From G963422275 sp963422275 (GTDB taxonomy: Bacteria > Pseudomonadota > Alphaproteobacteria > Rhodobacterales > Rhodobacteraceae), in contig OY729418.1 in assembly GCA_963422275.1 (NCBI GenBank), positions 4,278,001 to 4,342,000 on the forward strand: a DNA stretch of 64,000 bases. The letters are read 5' to 3'. The position numbers and the translations under genes are program-made. The notes below the pieces were generated by a model. That model was not told the DNA's origin. It was given only the letters and a program-made list of their open reading frames with translations, and made no database searches. Positions 17,770-28,849 of this stretch are shown piece by piece. The stretch's first letter is position 1, and each line of letters opens with the position of its first letter.

Positions 17770-18219
17770 TTGGTTGAACGGAAAAATGCGGACATAACCG
17801 CAGTGGGAATGAATGTACGGCGGCGCGTCTTGGGCAATGCACATGTCGATCGAGCAACCGAAGCCGCGACCAAATTCGATGCTCCCTTTCAAGAGTTCAT
17901 CACCAAATCGGCTTGGGGAGATGTTTGGGCTCGGCCCGGTTTCACACTTCGTGAACGATCCATCATCACGATCTCCCTTCTTGCGGCACTCGGACACGAC
18001 GAAGAGTTCGCAATGCATGTCCGAGCTGCCGAATCCACCGGTGCGAGCCGTGAGGACATAACGGAGGCATTGCTTCACGTTGCAATCTATGCGGGCGTTC
18101 CGGCAGCCAATCGTGCTTTCAAGGTTGCAAAAAATGTCTTTGCGGAGCTTGATCGCGAGCGCGAAGCCGGGCACAGGACTCATGAGGGAGTCGCCGATTG
18201 GAGCACTAATCCTCGGTAA
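17770..18219 (+). CDS. pcaC: 4-carboxymuconolactone decarboxylase
   Basis: A 149-residue protein that decarboxylates 4-carboxymuconolactone to 3-oxoadipate enol-lactone in protocatechuate degradation. The order of motifs (RRRVLGNAHVDRA, FQEFITKSAWGDVWARPG, RSIITISLLAALG, EEFAMHVRAAESTG, EALLHVAIYAGVPAANRA) is that of PcaC. The best start by length is TTG at 17770 (VERKNADI); an ATG at 17809 would be short but possible. It leads the pca cluster and is separated from pcaH by about 256 bases, so the following genes may have their own promoter. Confidence 0.92.
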   Translation: MVERKNADITAVGMNVRRRVLGNAHVDRATEAATKFDAPFQEFITKSAWGDVWARPGFTLRERSIITISLLAALGHDEEFAMHVRAAESTGASREDITEALLHVAIYAGVPAANRAFKVAKNVFAELDREREAGHRTHEGVADWSTNPR

Positions 18220-18475
18220 ACATGAAAAAAAGCGGGATGCGGTCGACGGCACGTCTCTGATGCGTGGGGAATTTAAAGCAAGCGAAAGCCGAGGAACCAT
18301 GAACAGCGGTCAGCAAATTGAATTTTCAGAGTCCGACTCGTCGCCGCAGCCGTGAAGGCCTTGCAATGCCCGCAATGTCGGAAAAGCTAACATTCTCGAT
18401 GTAATGGGATTTGGCGCCGCGCCGCTCAATCGCGACGACAAAAGCATCGAAAGCACACAAACGGCAGAGCCACCA
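18220..18475 (+). other. Spacer between pcaC and pcaH
   Basis: No gene recognised. The frame of pcaH is open upstream to 18404, but those extra 24 codons do not look like the PcaH N-terminus. May carry a promoter for pcaHG. Confidence 0.4.
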
Positions 18476-19219
18476 ATGAATGACAGCAACGCTCACGATT
18501 CCAGAACTTTATTTGCGAGAAACTTTCGTCAGCAGCCAGCTGCATACACGCCCGCCTACAAAAGCACAGTTCTTCGATCACCTCGCCAAGCCCTGATTTC
18601 AATCGGAAATTCGCATGGAGAGCTGAACGGACCTGCATTTGGGCATGAAGTTCTCGGCGCGTCGGACAACGACCTAGTCCTGAATTGCGCCAAGCAAGGG
18701 CAATCTGCCATCGGTGAGCGAATAATTGTCCACGGCAGGGTTCTCGACGAACGAGGGTTAGGAATACCCAATGTGCTGATTGAGGTTTGGCAGGCAAATG
18801 CCGGAGGGCGCTATCGCCACGCTATGGACAGCTATTGCGCTCCGCTCGACCCGAATTTTGGTGGATGCGGCCGCACTCTATCGAGGAACAGCGGTGAATA
18901 TGAATTCCGCACAATAAAGCCTGGCCCCTACCCTTGGCCCAACGGCGTGAACGACTGGCGCCCCTCCCACATACATTTTTCGGTCTTCGGACATGTTTTT
19001 GCCCAGCGGTTAATCACCCAGATGTACTTCGAAGGCGACCCCCTGATCGCGCTCTGTCCAATTGTGAACACAATCCCCGACAAAGATGCAGTGGAGCAAT
19101 TGATTGCCGTATACGATCACGCGAGCACCATTCCGATGAATTCTAGAGCTTACAAGTTCGACATTGTTTTGAGGGGGCGTCGTTCCACGGCATTCGAAAA
19201 CCTACGGGAGGGAAACTGA
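18476..19219 (+). CDS. pcaH: Protocatechuate 3,4-dioxygenase beta subunit
   Basis: The iron-bearing subunit of the intradiol dioxygenase that opens the protocatechuate ring between C3 and C4, giving 3-carboxy-cis,cis-muconate. With the start at ATG 18476 it has 247 residues. The four non-haem Fe(III) ligands are visible: Y113 (GGRYRH), Y152 (GPYPW), H165 and H167 (RPSHIHFSVFG). The stretches YKSTVLRSPRQALISI and GERIIVHGRVLDE are typical of PcaH. Directly precedes pcaG, one base apart, so the two subunits are co-translated. Confidence 0.95.
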   Translation: MNDSNAHDSRTLFARNFRQQPAAYTPAYKSTVLRSPRQALISIGNSHGELNGPAFGHEVLGASDNDLVLNCAKQGQSAIGERIIVHGRVLDERGLGIPNVLIEVWQANAGGRYRHAMDSYCAPLDPNFGGCGRTLSRNSGEYEFRTIKPGPYPWPNGVNDWRPSHIHFSVFGHVFAQRLITQMYFEGDPLIALCPIVNTIPDKDAVEQLIAVYDHASTIPMNSRAYKFDIVLRGRRSTAFENLREGN

Positions 19220-19220
19220 G

Positions 19221-19838
19221 TTGGCCCAAGCCCTGAATTATCTCAACGAATCCGCGTCCCAAACGGCGGGTCCGTACGTACACATCGGGTGCGCGCCGGC
19301 ATTTTCCGGAATCGAAGGCGTGTTCGATGGTTTGGACCTCGGCTCCTGCATGACCAACGCCAGGACAAATGGCGAAAGAATCCGGATTTCCGGGCAGCTT
19401 CTAGACGGATTGGGAACGCCCGTTCGCGATGGAATCATTGAGATTTGGCAGGCAGATCATTCCGGTTTGTTCAACAGCCCGTCCGAGACCCGCGGGAAAG
19501 CAGATCCGAATTTTTCCTGCTGGGGAAGGCAGCCAACAGGCAAGACCAACGGGAAATACGCATTCGAGACAATCAAGCCCGGTCGGATTCCCCATCACAG
19601 CGGCGCAATGCAAGCGCCTCACATCTGTTTCTGGGTCGCTGCACGAGGAGTGAATTTGGGCTTGCACACGCGCCTGTATTTCGCGGACGAAGCTGAGGCC
19701 AACGCCGAGGACCCGGTGTTGTCGCAAATTGAACAAAGGGTTCGACTTTCCACCATCATTGCCGAACTTGCTGGCGATGAATACCGTTTCGACATTCATC
19801 TTCAAGGTGATCAAGAAACTATCTTCTTCGATATTTGA
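19221..19838 (+). CDS. pcaG: Protocatechuate 3,4-dioxygenase alpha subunit
   Basis: The 205-residue partner of PcaH. It has the same fold (GxxVRDGIIEIWQADHSG, DPNFSCWGR) but lacks the iron ligands, as expected of the alpha subunit; the conserved APHICFWVAARGVNLGLHTRLYF block forms part of the active-site pocket. The start is TTG at 19221, preceded by GGAGGG at a good distance. The TTG start may keep its level matched to PcaH. Confidence 0.94.
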   Translation: MAQALNYLNESASQTAGPYVHIGCAPAFSGIEGVFDGLDLGSCMTNARTNGERIRISGQLLDGLGTPVRDGIIEIWQADHSGLFNSPSETRGKADPNFSCWGRQPTGKTNGKYAFETIKPGRIPHHSGAMQAPHICFWVAARGVNLGLHTRLYFADEAEANAEDPVLSQIEQRVRLSTIIAELAGDEYRFDIHLQGDQETIFFDI

Positions 19839-19847
19839 GGTCGATGG

Positions 19848-20705
19848 ATGCCAAAGTTTCAACCACTTGAAGAGGCAGTCGCCGAAAACCTCAGATCCGG
19901 GGACATTGCGGCATTTGAAGGCTTTACGCATTTGATACCATACGCTGCCGCTCACGAAGCGATTAGATCGGGTGCCCGGGACCTGACGATCGTCAGACTG
20001 ACCCCAGACCTTGTCTATGACCAATTGATAGGCATGGGCATGGTGAAGGCAATGATCTTTTCCTATGCCGGCAATCCCGGGGTCGGATTGCTGAGAAGAT
20101 TGCGAGACTCCGCCGAGAACGGATGGCCGAATCGCATTGCCATTGAAGAGCACTCGCATGCCGCCCTTTCCCAAGCCTACGAAGCAGGGGCTGCTGGCAT
20201 GCCATGTGCAGTGTTCCGCGGATACAAGGGTGCTGGATTGATCGAAGTCAACCCGAACATCCGAGCCGTCGAGTGCCCGTTCACCGGCGAGCGGCTTGCA
20301 GCGGTTCCGGCGATCAACCCAGACGTTACGTTCATACATGCCCAAAAGGCAGATCATCGCGGCAACATCTTGATCGAGGGAATTCTGGGGGTGCAGAAAG
20401 AAGCCGCTTTGGCCGCAAAAAGGGTCGTTGCAACAGTTGAGGAGATCGTCGAGGAGCTTGATTCACATCCAAATGCCTGCGTGCTTCCCGCGTGGACGGT
20501 TTCCGCCATCTCCAAAGTGCCCGGCGGAGCGCATCCATCCTATGCTCAGGGTTACTATTCCCGCGACAACGCGGCCTACTTGCGTTGGGACCCCATTTCG
20601 GCGGACCGGAACTCGTTCTTGGACTGGATGCATAAGAACGTGATTGAGGCTACGCCGGACAACTTCAGGGAACGGATCGCCCACCTTTTAGAGTCCGAGC
20701 AATGA
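19848..20705 (+). CDS. pcaI: 3-oxoadipate CoA-transferase subunit A (CatI-type)
   Basis: A 285-residue subunit of a family I CoA transferase, which activates 3-oxoadipate with CoA from succinyl-CoA. Its length and motifs (GFTHLIPYAAAHEAIR, EVNPNIRAVECPFTGERLAAVPAINPDV) follow the glutaconate-CoA-transferase / CatI line rather than the shorter classic PcaI. Overlaps the next gene by four bases (ATGA), as usual for the two subunits. The substrate is inferred from the pca context. Confidence 0.87.
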   Translation: MPKFQPLEEAVAENLRSGDIAAFEGFTHLIPYAAAHEAIRSGARDLTIVRLTPDLVYDQLIGMGMVKAMIFSYAGNPGVGLLRRLRDSAENGWPNRIAIEEHSHAALSQAYEAGAAGMPCAVFRGYKGAGLIEVNPNIRAVECPFTGERLAAVPAINPDVTFIHAQKADHRGNILIEGILGVQKEAALAAKRVVATVEEIVEELDSHPNACVLPAWTVSAISKVPGGAHPSYAQGYYSRDNAAYLRWDPISADRNSFLDWMHKNVIEATPDNFRERIAHLLESEQ

Positions 20706-21490
20706 GCAGCAAGTTCTCGCAAGAAGAAATAATGATCGTTGCGGCCGCCCGATCACTCAGGAACGACGATGTATGCTTTGTTGGAATTGGGGCGCCTTCG
20801 GCAGCCTGCAATCTCGCCCGACTGACCAATGCTCCAGACATCACACTGATTTACGAATCCGGTACTATCGGAACAGCTCCGTCAATTTTGCCCCTATCGA
20901 TTGGTGACGGAGAACTTTGCGAGACAGCGCTGACGACCGTTTCGGTTCCAGAGATGTTCAGGTACTGGCTGCAGGGCGGGCGCATAACTGTCGGATTTCT
21001 CGGCGCTGCCCAGCTGGATAGGCACGGAAACATCAACACCACTGTAATCGGTCCATACAACAAGCCGAAAGTTCGCCTGCCGGGAGGTGGCGGAGCGCCT
21101 GAAATCGCGTCTTTCTGTCACAAAGTATTCATTGTGATGAAGCAATCCCGGCGCAGTTTCGTCCAAAAAATCGACTTCTTCACCTCTTTCGGGTTCGGAA
21201 GCGGTGGAAAAGACCGCGAAAACCGCGGCTTGGCGACAAGAGGTCCGGAACTCCTCATTACCGATCTTGCCATTTGGAAACCGGATCCTGAATCCAAGGA
21301 ACTGACCGTTGTCTCGATGCACCCGGGCGTCACGCAGACGGACGTCCGCAAGTCAGTTGGATGGCCAGTCAACTTCGCATCCGAATTGACGGAAACTGCG
21401 GCACCAACCGATCGGGAGATTGATGCGCTCAGGGCACTTCAGGCAAGAACTCGGAATGCACACGGGATCTCCGAAGACAAGGGAGATTGA
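20702..21490 (+). CDS. pcaJ: 3-oxoadipate CoA-transferase subunit B (CatJ-type)
   Basis: A 262-residue subunit carrying the catalytic glutamate, probably E52 in LIYESGTIG, which forms the covalent CoA thioester. The conserved glycine-rich stretch KVRLPGGGGAPEIA and the block GVTQTDVRKSVGWPV are typical of GctB/CatJ-like subunits. Translated from an ATG that overlaps the stop of subunit A. Works with it between PcaD (not in this window) and the thiolase that follows. Confidence 0.88.
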   Translation: MSSKFSQEEIMIVAAARSLRNDDVCFVGIGAPSAACNLARLTNAPDITLIYESGTIGTAPSILPLSIGDGELCETALTTVSVPEMFRYWLQGGRITVGFLGAAQLDRHGNINTTVIGPYNKPKVRLPGGGGAPEIASFCHKVFIVMKQSRRSFVQKIDFFTSFGFGSGGKDRENRGLATRGPELLITDLAIWKPDPESKELTVVSMHPGVTQTDVRKSVGWPVNFASELTETAAPTDREIDALRALQARTRNAHGISEDKGD

Positions 21491-21491
21491 A

Positions 21492-22694
21492 GTGAATGAC
21501 GCATTGATTTGCGACTACGTCCGCACGCCGATCGGACGTGTCAACGGCTCGCTTGCCGGCATCAGGACTGACGATCTAGGCGCCATCCCGATTGCTGCGT
21601 TAGTGGAGCGAAATCCCGGCGTCCATCCCGAAGCATTCGATGAGGTGATCCTAGGCTGCGCCAATCAGGCCGGCGAAGACAATCGAAATGTAGCCCGCAT
21701 GAGTTTGCTTCTCGCCAGCATACCAATATCGGTGCCGGGAGTGACGGTAAATCGCTTGTGCGGATCGGGAATGGATGCCGTTGCGACCGCTGCGCGCCTG
21801 ATCAAGTCCGGCGAGGCCAATCTTGTCATTGCCGGCGGAGTGGAAAGCATGACTCGCGCACCGTTTGCTGTTCCCAAGGTGCCGGATGGCGACTCTTCCG
21901 AGCCTGCACGCTACGACACATCCATCGGGTGGCGGTTTGTAAACCCAAGGTTCAAAGCAAAATTTGGCACGGATCCGATGCCGGAAACAGCCGAAATCGT
22001 CGCAGAAACACACAACGTATCGAGGGTGGACCAAGATGCCTTCGCCTTCCGTTCGCAAGTCAGGGCCGCAGCGGCAGAACGAAGCGGAAGGCTTGCCGCC
22101 GAAATCACGCCCGTCGCCTTGACGGACGACTCCGGAATTTCCAAGATGGTCATCAGGGACGAGCATCCGAGAGATACGTCCCTTGAAAAGCTAGCTGCAC
22201 TGAACACGCCATTTCGTTCCAACGGAACCATTACCGCAGGCAATGCGTCTGGAATCAACGATGGGGCGGCCGCCCTGCTTCTTGCGTCGCCAGCGGCCGC
22301 CCGGGATTTCGGATTGACCGCTTGGGCACGTGTGATCGGGAGCGCAACTGCGGGAGTCGCCCCGAATGTCATGGGGATCGGCCCCATTCCAGCTACACAA
22401 AAGCTATGTGCAAGACTGCGGGTCCCGCAGACTGAATTTGACGTGGTTGAGGTCAACGAGGCATTCGCCAGCCAATGCCTTGCTGTGTTGCGCGGCCTCG
22501 GTTTCGACGACGACGATGGACGGGTGAATCCCAATGGCGGTGCGATTGCGCTGGGGCACCCTCTTGGAATGTCTGGTGCACGCATAACCGGCACCGCAGC
22601 ATTAGAGTTGAAGCTCCGAGGAGAAGGACGCGCTCTCGCGACAATGTGCGTCGGAGTGGGCCAAGGGATTGCCATTGCAATGGAAGCCGCCTGA
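21492..22694 (+). CDS. pcaF: 3-oxoadipyl-CoA thiolase
   Basis: A 400-residue thiolase that cleaves 3-oxoadipyl-CoA to succinyl-CoA and acetyl-CoA, the last step of the beta-ketoadipate pathway. The acyl-accepting cysteine is C90 (NRLCGSGMDA); NEAFASQ, GGAIALGHPLG (His) and TMCVGVGQG (second Cys) complete the active site. I choose the GTG at 21492 (two codons give VND-ALICDYVRTPIGR) since thiolases start close to the RTPIG motif; the frame is open upstream within pcaJ. Assigned to PcaF by its pca neighbours. Confidence 0.92.
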   Translation: MNDALICDYVRTPIGRVNGSLAGIRTDDLGAIPIAALVERNPGVHPEAFDEVILGCANQAGEDNRNVARMSLLLASIPISVPGVTVNRLCGSGMDAVATAARLIKSGEANLVIAGGVESMTRAPFAVPKVPDGDSSEPARYDTSIGWRFVNPRFKAKFGTDPMPETAEIVAETHNVSRVDQDAFAFRSQVRAAAAERSGRLAAEITPVALTDDSGISKMVIRDEHPRDTSLEKLAALNTPFRSNGTITAGNASGINDGAAALLLASPAAARDFGLTAWARVIGSATAGVAPNVMGIGPIPATQKLCARLRVPQTEFDVVEVNEAFASQCLAVLRGLGFDDDDGRVNPNGGAIALGHPLGMSGARITGTAALELKLRGEGRALATMCVGVGQGIAIAMEAA

Positions 22695-22696
22695 GG

Positions 22697-23761
22697 ATGT
22701 ATGCCTATCCATTCTCGGGTCCGGGCCTGTCTGGACTTCTCGGCGACCGGGAAGTCGAGACAATGTTCAGCTGTGCGGCGGTCCTGGGGCGCATGCTGCG
22801 TTTTGAAGCGGCGTTGGCAAAGGCGCTGTTCAATGAAGAGGAAATATCGGCAAGAGTTTTCAATGAAATCGTTGCCGCGCTCAACAGTTTAGAGTTGGAC
22901 ATTGACTCGTTGACGACCGCGTCTGTACGCGACGGCGTGCATGTACCCGAACTTGTACGACAAGCAAGAAGTGCGTTGCCACCAGATTGTCGGGACGCGT
23001 TCCATCGCGGCACCACGAGTCAGGATGTAATTGACACTGCGTTAACTCTCACGCTTGTGGAATTTAACCGCGTCGCGGTAGAGCGACTCCATGAAGTCAA
23101 GCAACACCTGACTCTGTTGCACCGAAAGCATGGCGACCAGAAAGTCATTGCCCGAACGCGAATGCAGCCTGCCGGGAGTTTCTTGGTAGCGAACCGCATC
23201 TGCACATGGCTGAACTCCATTGAGAGGCTCATCAGGGAATCAAAGGGTGCCAAAGAGCAAGTGACCGTAATTCAATTCGCTGGACCAGTGGGCGTCCGAA
23301 ATGCGCTGCCGATAGGCAATCCTGACCGGGTCGCAAAAAGCTTGGCTTCCGAGCTTGGCCTGAGGGACCCAGGAGCCAGCTGGCAGACTGATCGCAGCCG
23401 AATCGCGAACTATGCGTCCTGGTTGAATTCTGTAACAGGCGCACTAGGCAAAATGGGGATGGACGTCTGCCTGATGGCGCAAAATGGCGAGGTCCACTAC
23501 TCTGGGGGCGGAAAGTCATCTGCGCTGCCTGGCAAGAGCAATCCAGTAGGGGCTGAGATCCTGGTCACCATTGCAAGGTTCAGTTCGGTCCTGATATCCG
23601 GGATACACCACGCAGTCATCCACGAGCAGGAACGATCCGGCTCGTCCTGGACATTGGAATGGATGATCCTTCCGCAAATGTGCCTGGTCACCGCCGCCGC
23701 GCTCAGGACTGCGACCAAGACAATTCGATCAATCTCCAGATTCAACAACTTCGCGAAGTAA
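22697..23761 (+). CDS. pcaB: 3-carboxy-cis,cis-muconate cycloisomerase
   Basis: A 354-residue member of the fumarase/aspartase superfamily that closes carboxymuconate to 4-carboxymuconolactone, the step between PcaHG and PcaC. The superfamily signature is present as GGGKSSALPGKSNPVGAE. FHRGTTSQDVIDTAL and RTRMQPAGSF are typical of the PcaB branch. The ATG at 22697 lies two bases after the thiolase stop. Compared with many PcaB proteins of about 350-450 residues, it is at the short end. It is the last gene of the cluster. Confidence 0.92.
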   Translation: MYAYPFSGPGLSGLLGDREVETMFSCAAVLGRMLRFEAALAKALFNEEEISARVFNEIVAALNSLELDIDSLTTASVRDGVHVPELVRQARSALPPDCRDAFHRGTTSQDVIDTALTLTLVEFNRVAVERLHEVKQHLTLLHRKHGDQKVIARTRMQPAGSFLVANRICTWLNSIERLIRESKGAKEQVTVIQFAGPVGVRNALPIGNPDRVAKSLASELGLRDPGASWQTDRSRIANYASWLNSVTGALGKMGMDVCLMAQNGEVHYSGGGKSSALPGKSNPVGAEILVTIARFSSVLISGIHHAVIHEQERSGSSWTLEWMILPQMCLVTAAALRTATKTIRSISRFNNFAK

Positions 23762-23850
23762 TCTGCTTGGAGAGATTGCTCTGAAGGCGCGCTTGGATTG
23801 CACGCATGCCATCAGACATCTACGCGGCGAAAGGTTCATGGCCGAGATGA

Positions 23851-23926
<76 letters not shown>

Positions 23927-23937
23927 CACTAGCCCAG

Positions 23938-23966
23938 CTTGTGGAATACAAATCACCCCATGTCAA
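23938..23966 (-). promoter_or_regulatory. Candidate promoter of tRNA-Ala
   Basis: On the minus strand a perfect -35 box TTGACA (23961-23966) is followed after 17 bases by CACAAG (23938-23943), a weak -10 box, 11 bases before the mature tRNA 5' end. Position supports it; the -10 match is poor. Confidence 0.5.
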
Positions 23967-24284
23967 GCCAGTACAAGACCGTTGCGAAAGCAAACATCTC
24001 GTTCTTCATTGCAATTTTCAGAGCTGCCGGAACCTGATCCCTAACCGAATCCCTGCCTCGGCCAGGCGGGATCGGCTAGCGCGCACCGGCACGCTTCGGC
24101 AAGCGCATCTGCAACAACTGATGCCAGGTCCACGTTCGAGCGCGGGGAGTCTTCGGGATCGAAGCACCTGAGAACAGTTCATCGCACAGTGCCCACGAAT
24201 CGGACTTCGGCGGATCTTCGACAAAGTCGATTCTTGAGTTGAATGGACCAATACCAGAAATCGAACATCCATGTAACTTGCTGG
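23967..24284. other. Spacer downstream of gcvP
   Basis: About 320 bases between gcvP and the tRNA promoter. A 70-codon minus-strand frame starts on the ATGA overlap with the gcvP stop, but its product matches nothing known to me, so no gene is called. Confidence 0.4.
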
Positions 24285-27119
<2,835 letters not shown>

Positions 27120-27132
27120 GGATTCCGCTTCC

Positions 27133-27495
27133 TCATTCCTGCGTTAGCAACTGATACTCTTCCTTGCCAAGAAAAGTGTCGAACTCCCCCGAATCATCAA
27201 ACTCCATCCTGAAGAACCAGCCCTCCCCGAGCGGGTCCTCGTTTACAAGTCCTGGGTTGGAAATGATCGCATCATTGACAGCGGTGACCACACCGGATGC
27301 AGGCGCCAATATGTCCGATGCTGCCTTTACGCTTTCCACTACCGCTATTTCCGCGCCCGCTTCAATTGTCGCCCCTTCCTCAGGAAGCTCAATGAAGACG
27401 ATGTCTCCCAACTGATTCGCCGCGAATTCGGTTATTCCGACCACGACCTCGCCGTCTCTGCTAACCATCCATTCATGATCCTTGGTGTACCGCAA
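27133..27495 (-). CDS. gcvH: Glycine cleavage system H protein
   Basis: A 120-residue lipoyl carrier that shuttles the aminomethyl intermediate between GcvP, GcvT and the L protein. The lipoylated lysine is K57 in VESVKAASDI. The start MRYTKDHEW and GITEFAANQLGDIVFIELPE are characteristic. Lies between gcvT and gcvP with short spacers of 17 and 13 bases, so one operon. Confidence 0.97.
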   Translation of the reverse strand: MRYTKDHEWMVSRDGEVVVGITEFAANQLGDIVFIELPEEGATIEAGAEIAVVESVKAASDILAPASGVVTAVNDAIISNPGLVNEDPLGEGWFFRMEFDDSGEFDTFLGKEEYQLLTQE

Positions 27496-27512
27496 ATGAA
27501 TCCTCCTTCTCG

Positions 27513-28640
27513 CTATCGCCTGAAATTTGGTGGAACAAACGGCAAAGCCGCAACTCGAACGGGAACGAGCCTTCCTCTGACCTCTCCGAAAACCTGCGTT
27601 CCTTCTTGCGCACTGCTCGGCCCGACATATCCCATGGATACAGGTCCGTTGACCGTAGGCCCGAAACCACCAGATGTGACCTCCCCAACACTGTTCGCAC
27701 CCGCAGCATCTCCAAACAGGCGCGCGCCGCGCCGGATTGGCACTCTCGCCTCCGGCCTCAACCCCACCCTCTGGCGGCTCGTTCCATTTTCGATTTCAAA
27801 ACTGATTCGGGAACTGCCCGGGAACCCGCCCTCTCGAGAGCCACCCGTCCGGCGAACTTTTTGGATTGACCAGACAAGGCCCGCCTCCACAGGAGATGTG
27901 GTATGGTCAATATCAGAGCCGTAAAGGCAAAGTCCTGCTTCCAAACGCAGCGTGTCGCGTGCGCCCAGCCCCGCAGGCATGACTTCGTCCATTTCTACAA
28001 GCATTTCCCACAGTTTGATCGCCGCCTTTGACGGGACCGAAATCTCGAACCCATCTTCACCGGTATATCCAGAGCGGGCAACCCACAGTTTTGCATGCCC
28101 GACAGAGAACTCGCCGACATCCATGAACCGCAAACCTGCAACTTCTGGCGCCAGCCTTTTCATGGCCATTTCCGAACATGGCCCCTGAATCGCAATCAAT
28201 GCCCGGTCGCGAACCAGCCTCACGTTGCAGGTCTCTCGCAGTGACCGCTGGAGATGGTCGACATCGGCCTTCATTCGGGATGCGTTCACGACGAGAAACA
28301 AGTGGTCTGGCTTGCGGGCAATCAACATGTCGTCGAGAATGCCGCCCTCGGCAGTTGTAAAAACCCCGTACCGTTGCCGCCACTCGGGCAGGCCAAGAAT
28401 GTCGGCGGGCACCAAGCCTTCCAAGGCCGCGGCAGAGTCGCTCTCATCCCCGCTCTTGGCAGTCACGATGACTTGTCCCATATGGCTCACATCGAAAAGG
28501 CTTGCGGACTCGCGTGTGTGCCTGTGCTCGGCGATTGTCCCCGCTTTGTATCGTACCGGCATTTCATAGCCGGCAAACTCGACCCAAACAGGATCGAATC
28601 GCTTGTGAACTTCATAAAGTGGTGTTCGCTTGACGCTCAT
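27513..28640 (-). CDS. gcvT: Aminomethyltransferase (T protein of glycine cleavage)
   Basis: A 375-residue enzyme that transfers the methylene group from the H-protein arm to tetrahydrofolate and releases ammonia. It has the N-terminal RTPLYEVHKRFDPVWVEFAGYEMPVRY segment in family order, SLFDVSHMGQ, and the catalytic Asp region GYTGEDGFEI. I use ATG 28640 (MSVKRTPL) rather than the upstream TTG two codons earlier. About 210 bases separate it from gltX upstream, so it may have its own promoter there; I saw no convincing glycine riboswitch in that space. Confidence 0.96.
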   Translation of the reverse strand: MSVKRTPLYEVHKRFDPVWVEFAGYEMPVRYKAGTIAEHRHTRESASLFDVSHMGQVIVTAKSGDESDSAAALEGLVPADILGLPEWRQRYGVFTTAEGGILDDMLIARKPDHLFLVVNASRMKADVDHLQRSLRETCNVRLVRDRALIAIQGPCSEMAMKRLAPEVAGLRFMDVGEFSVGHAKLWVARSGYTGEDGFEISVPSKAAIKLWEMLVEMDEVMPAGLGARDTLRLEAGLCLYGSDIDHTTSPVEAGLVWSIQKVRRTGGSREGGFPGSSRISFEIENGTSRQRVGLRPEARVPIRRGARLFGDAAGANSVGEVTSGGFGPTVNGPVSMGYVGPSSAQEGTQVFGEVRGRLVPVRVAALPFVPPNFRR

Positions 28641-28849
28641 GTGCAACTAAGACCGGTCAAGTCCGGTCGCTGCGCAGAGTCAAAGTCAGAACCAATCTTT
28701 GCCACGCTTCAATTCGTTCATGCTTGAGCCTGCTCCGCCAAGACTGCTTTTGGGTGATGCGCGCAACATTTACTTGGCAGGACTTTTTCCCGCAAGCAAG
28801 CAAAATCTCGCTGGCAACAAATGATGGAAGTCTCCAGCCCCAAAACCTC

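Noticed and set aside
17662..18300. 212-codon minus-strand frame over pcaC
   Set aside because: Antisense to a clear pcaC with all its motifs; the translation shows no family features.
28641..28849. Possible glycine riboswitch before gcvT
   Set aside because: The 210-base space upstream of gcvT was read on the minus strand; the conserved glycine-aptamer sequence blocks were not recognisable. A covariance-model search would decide.
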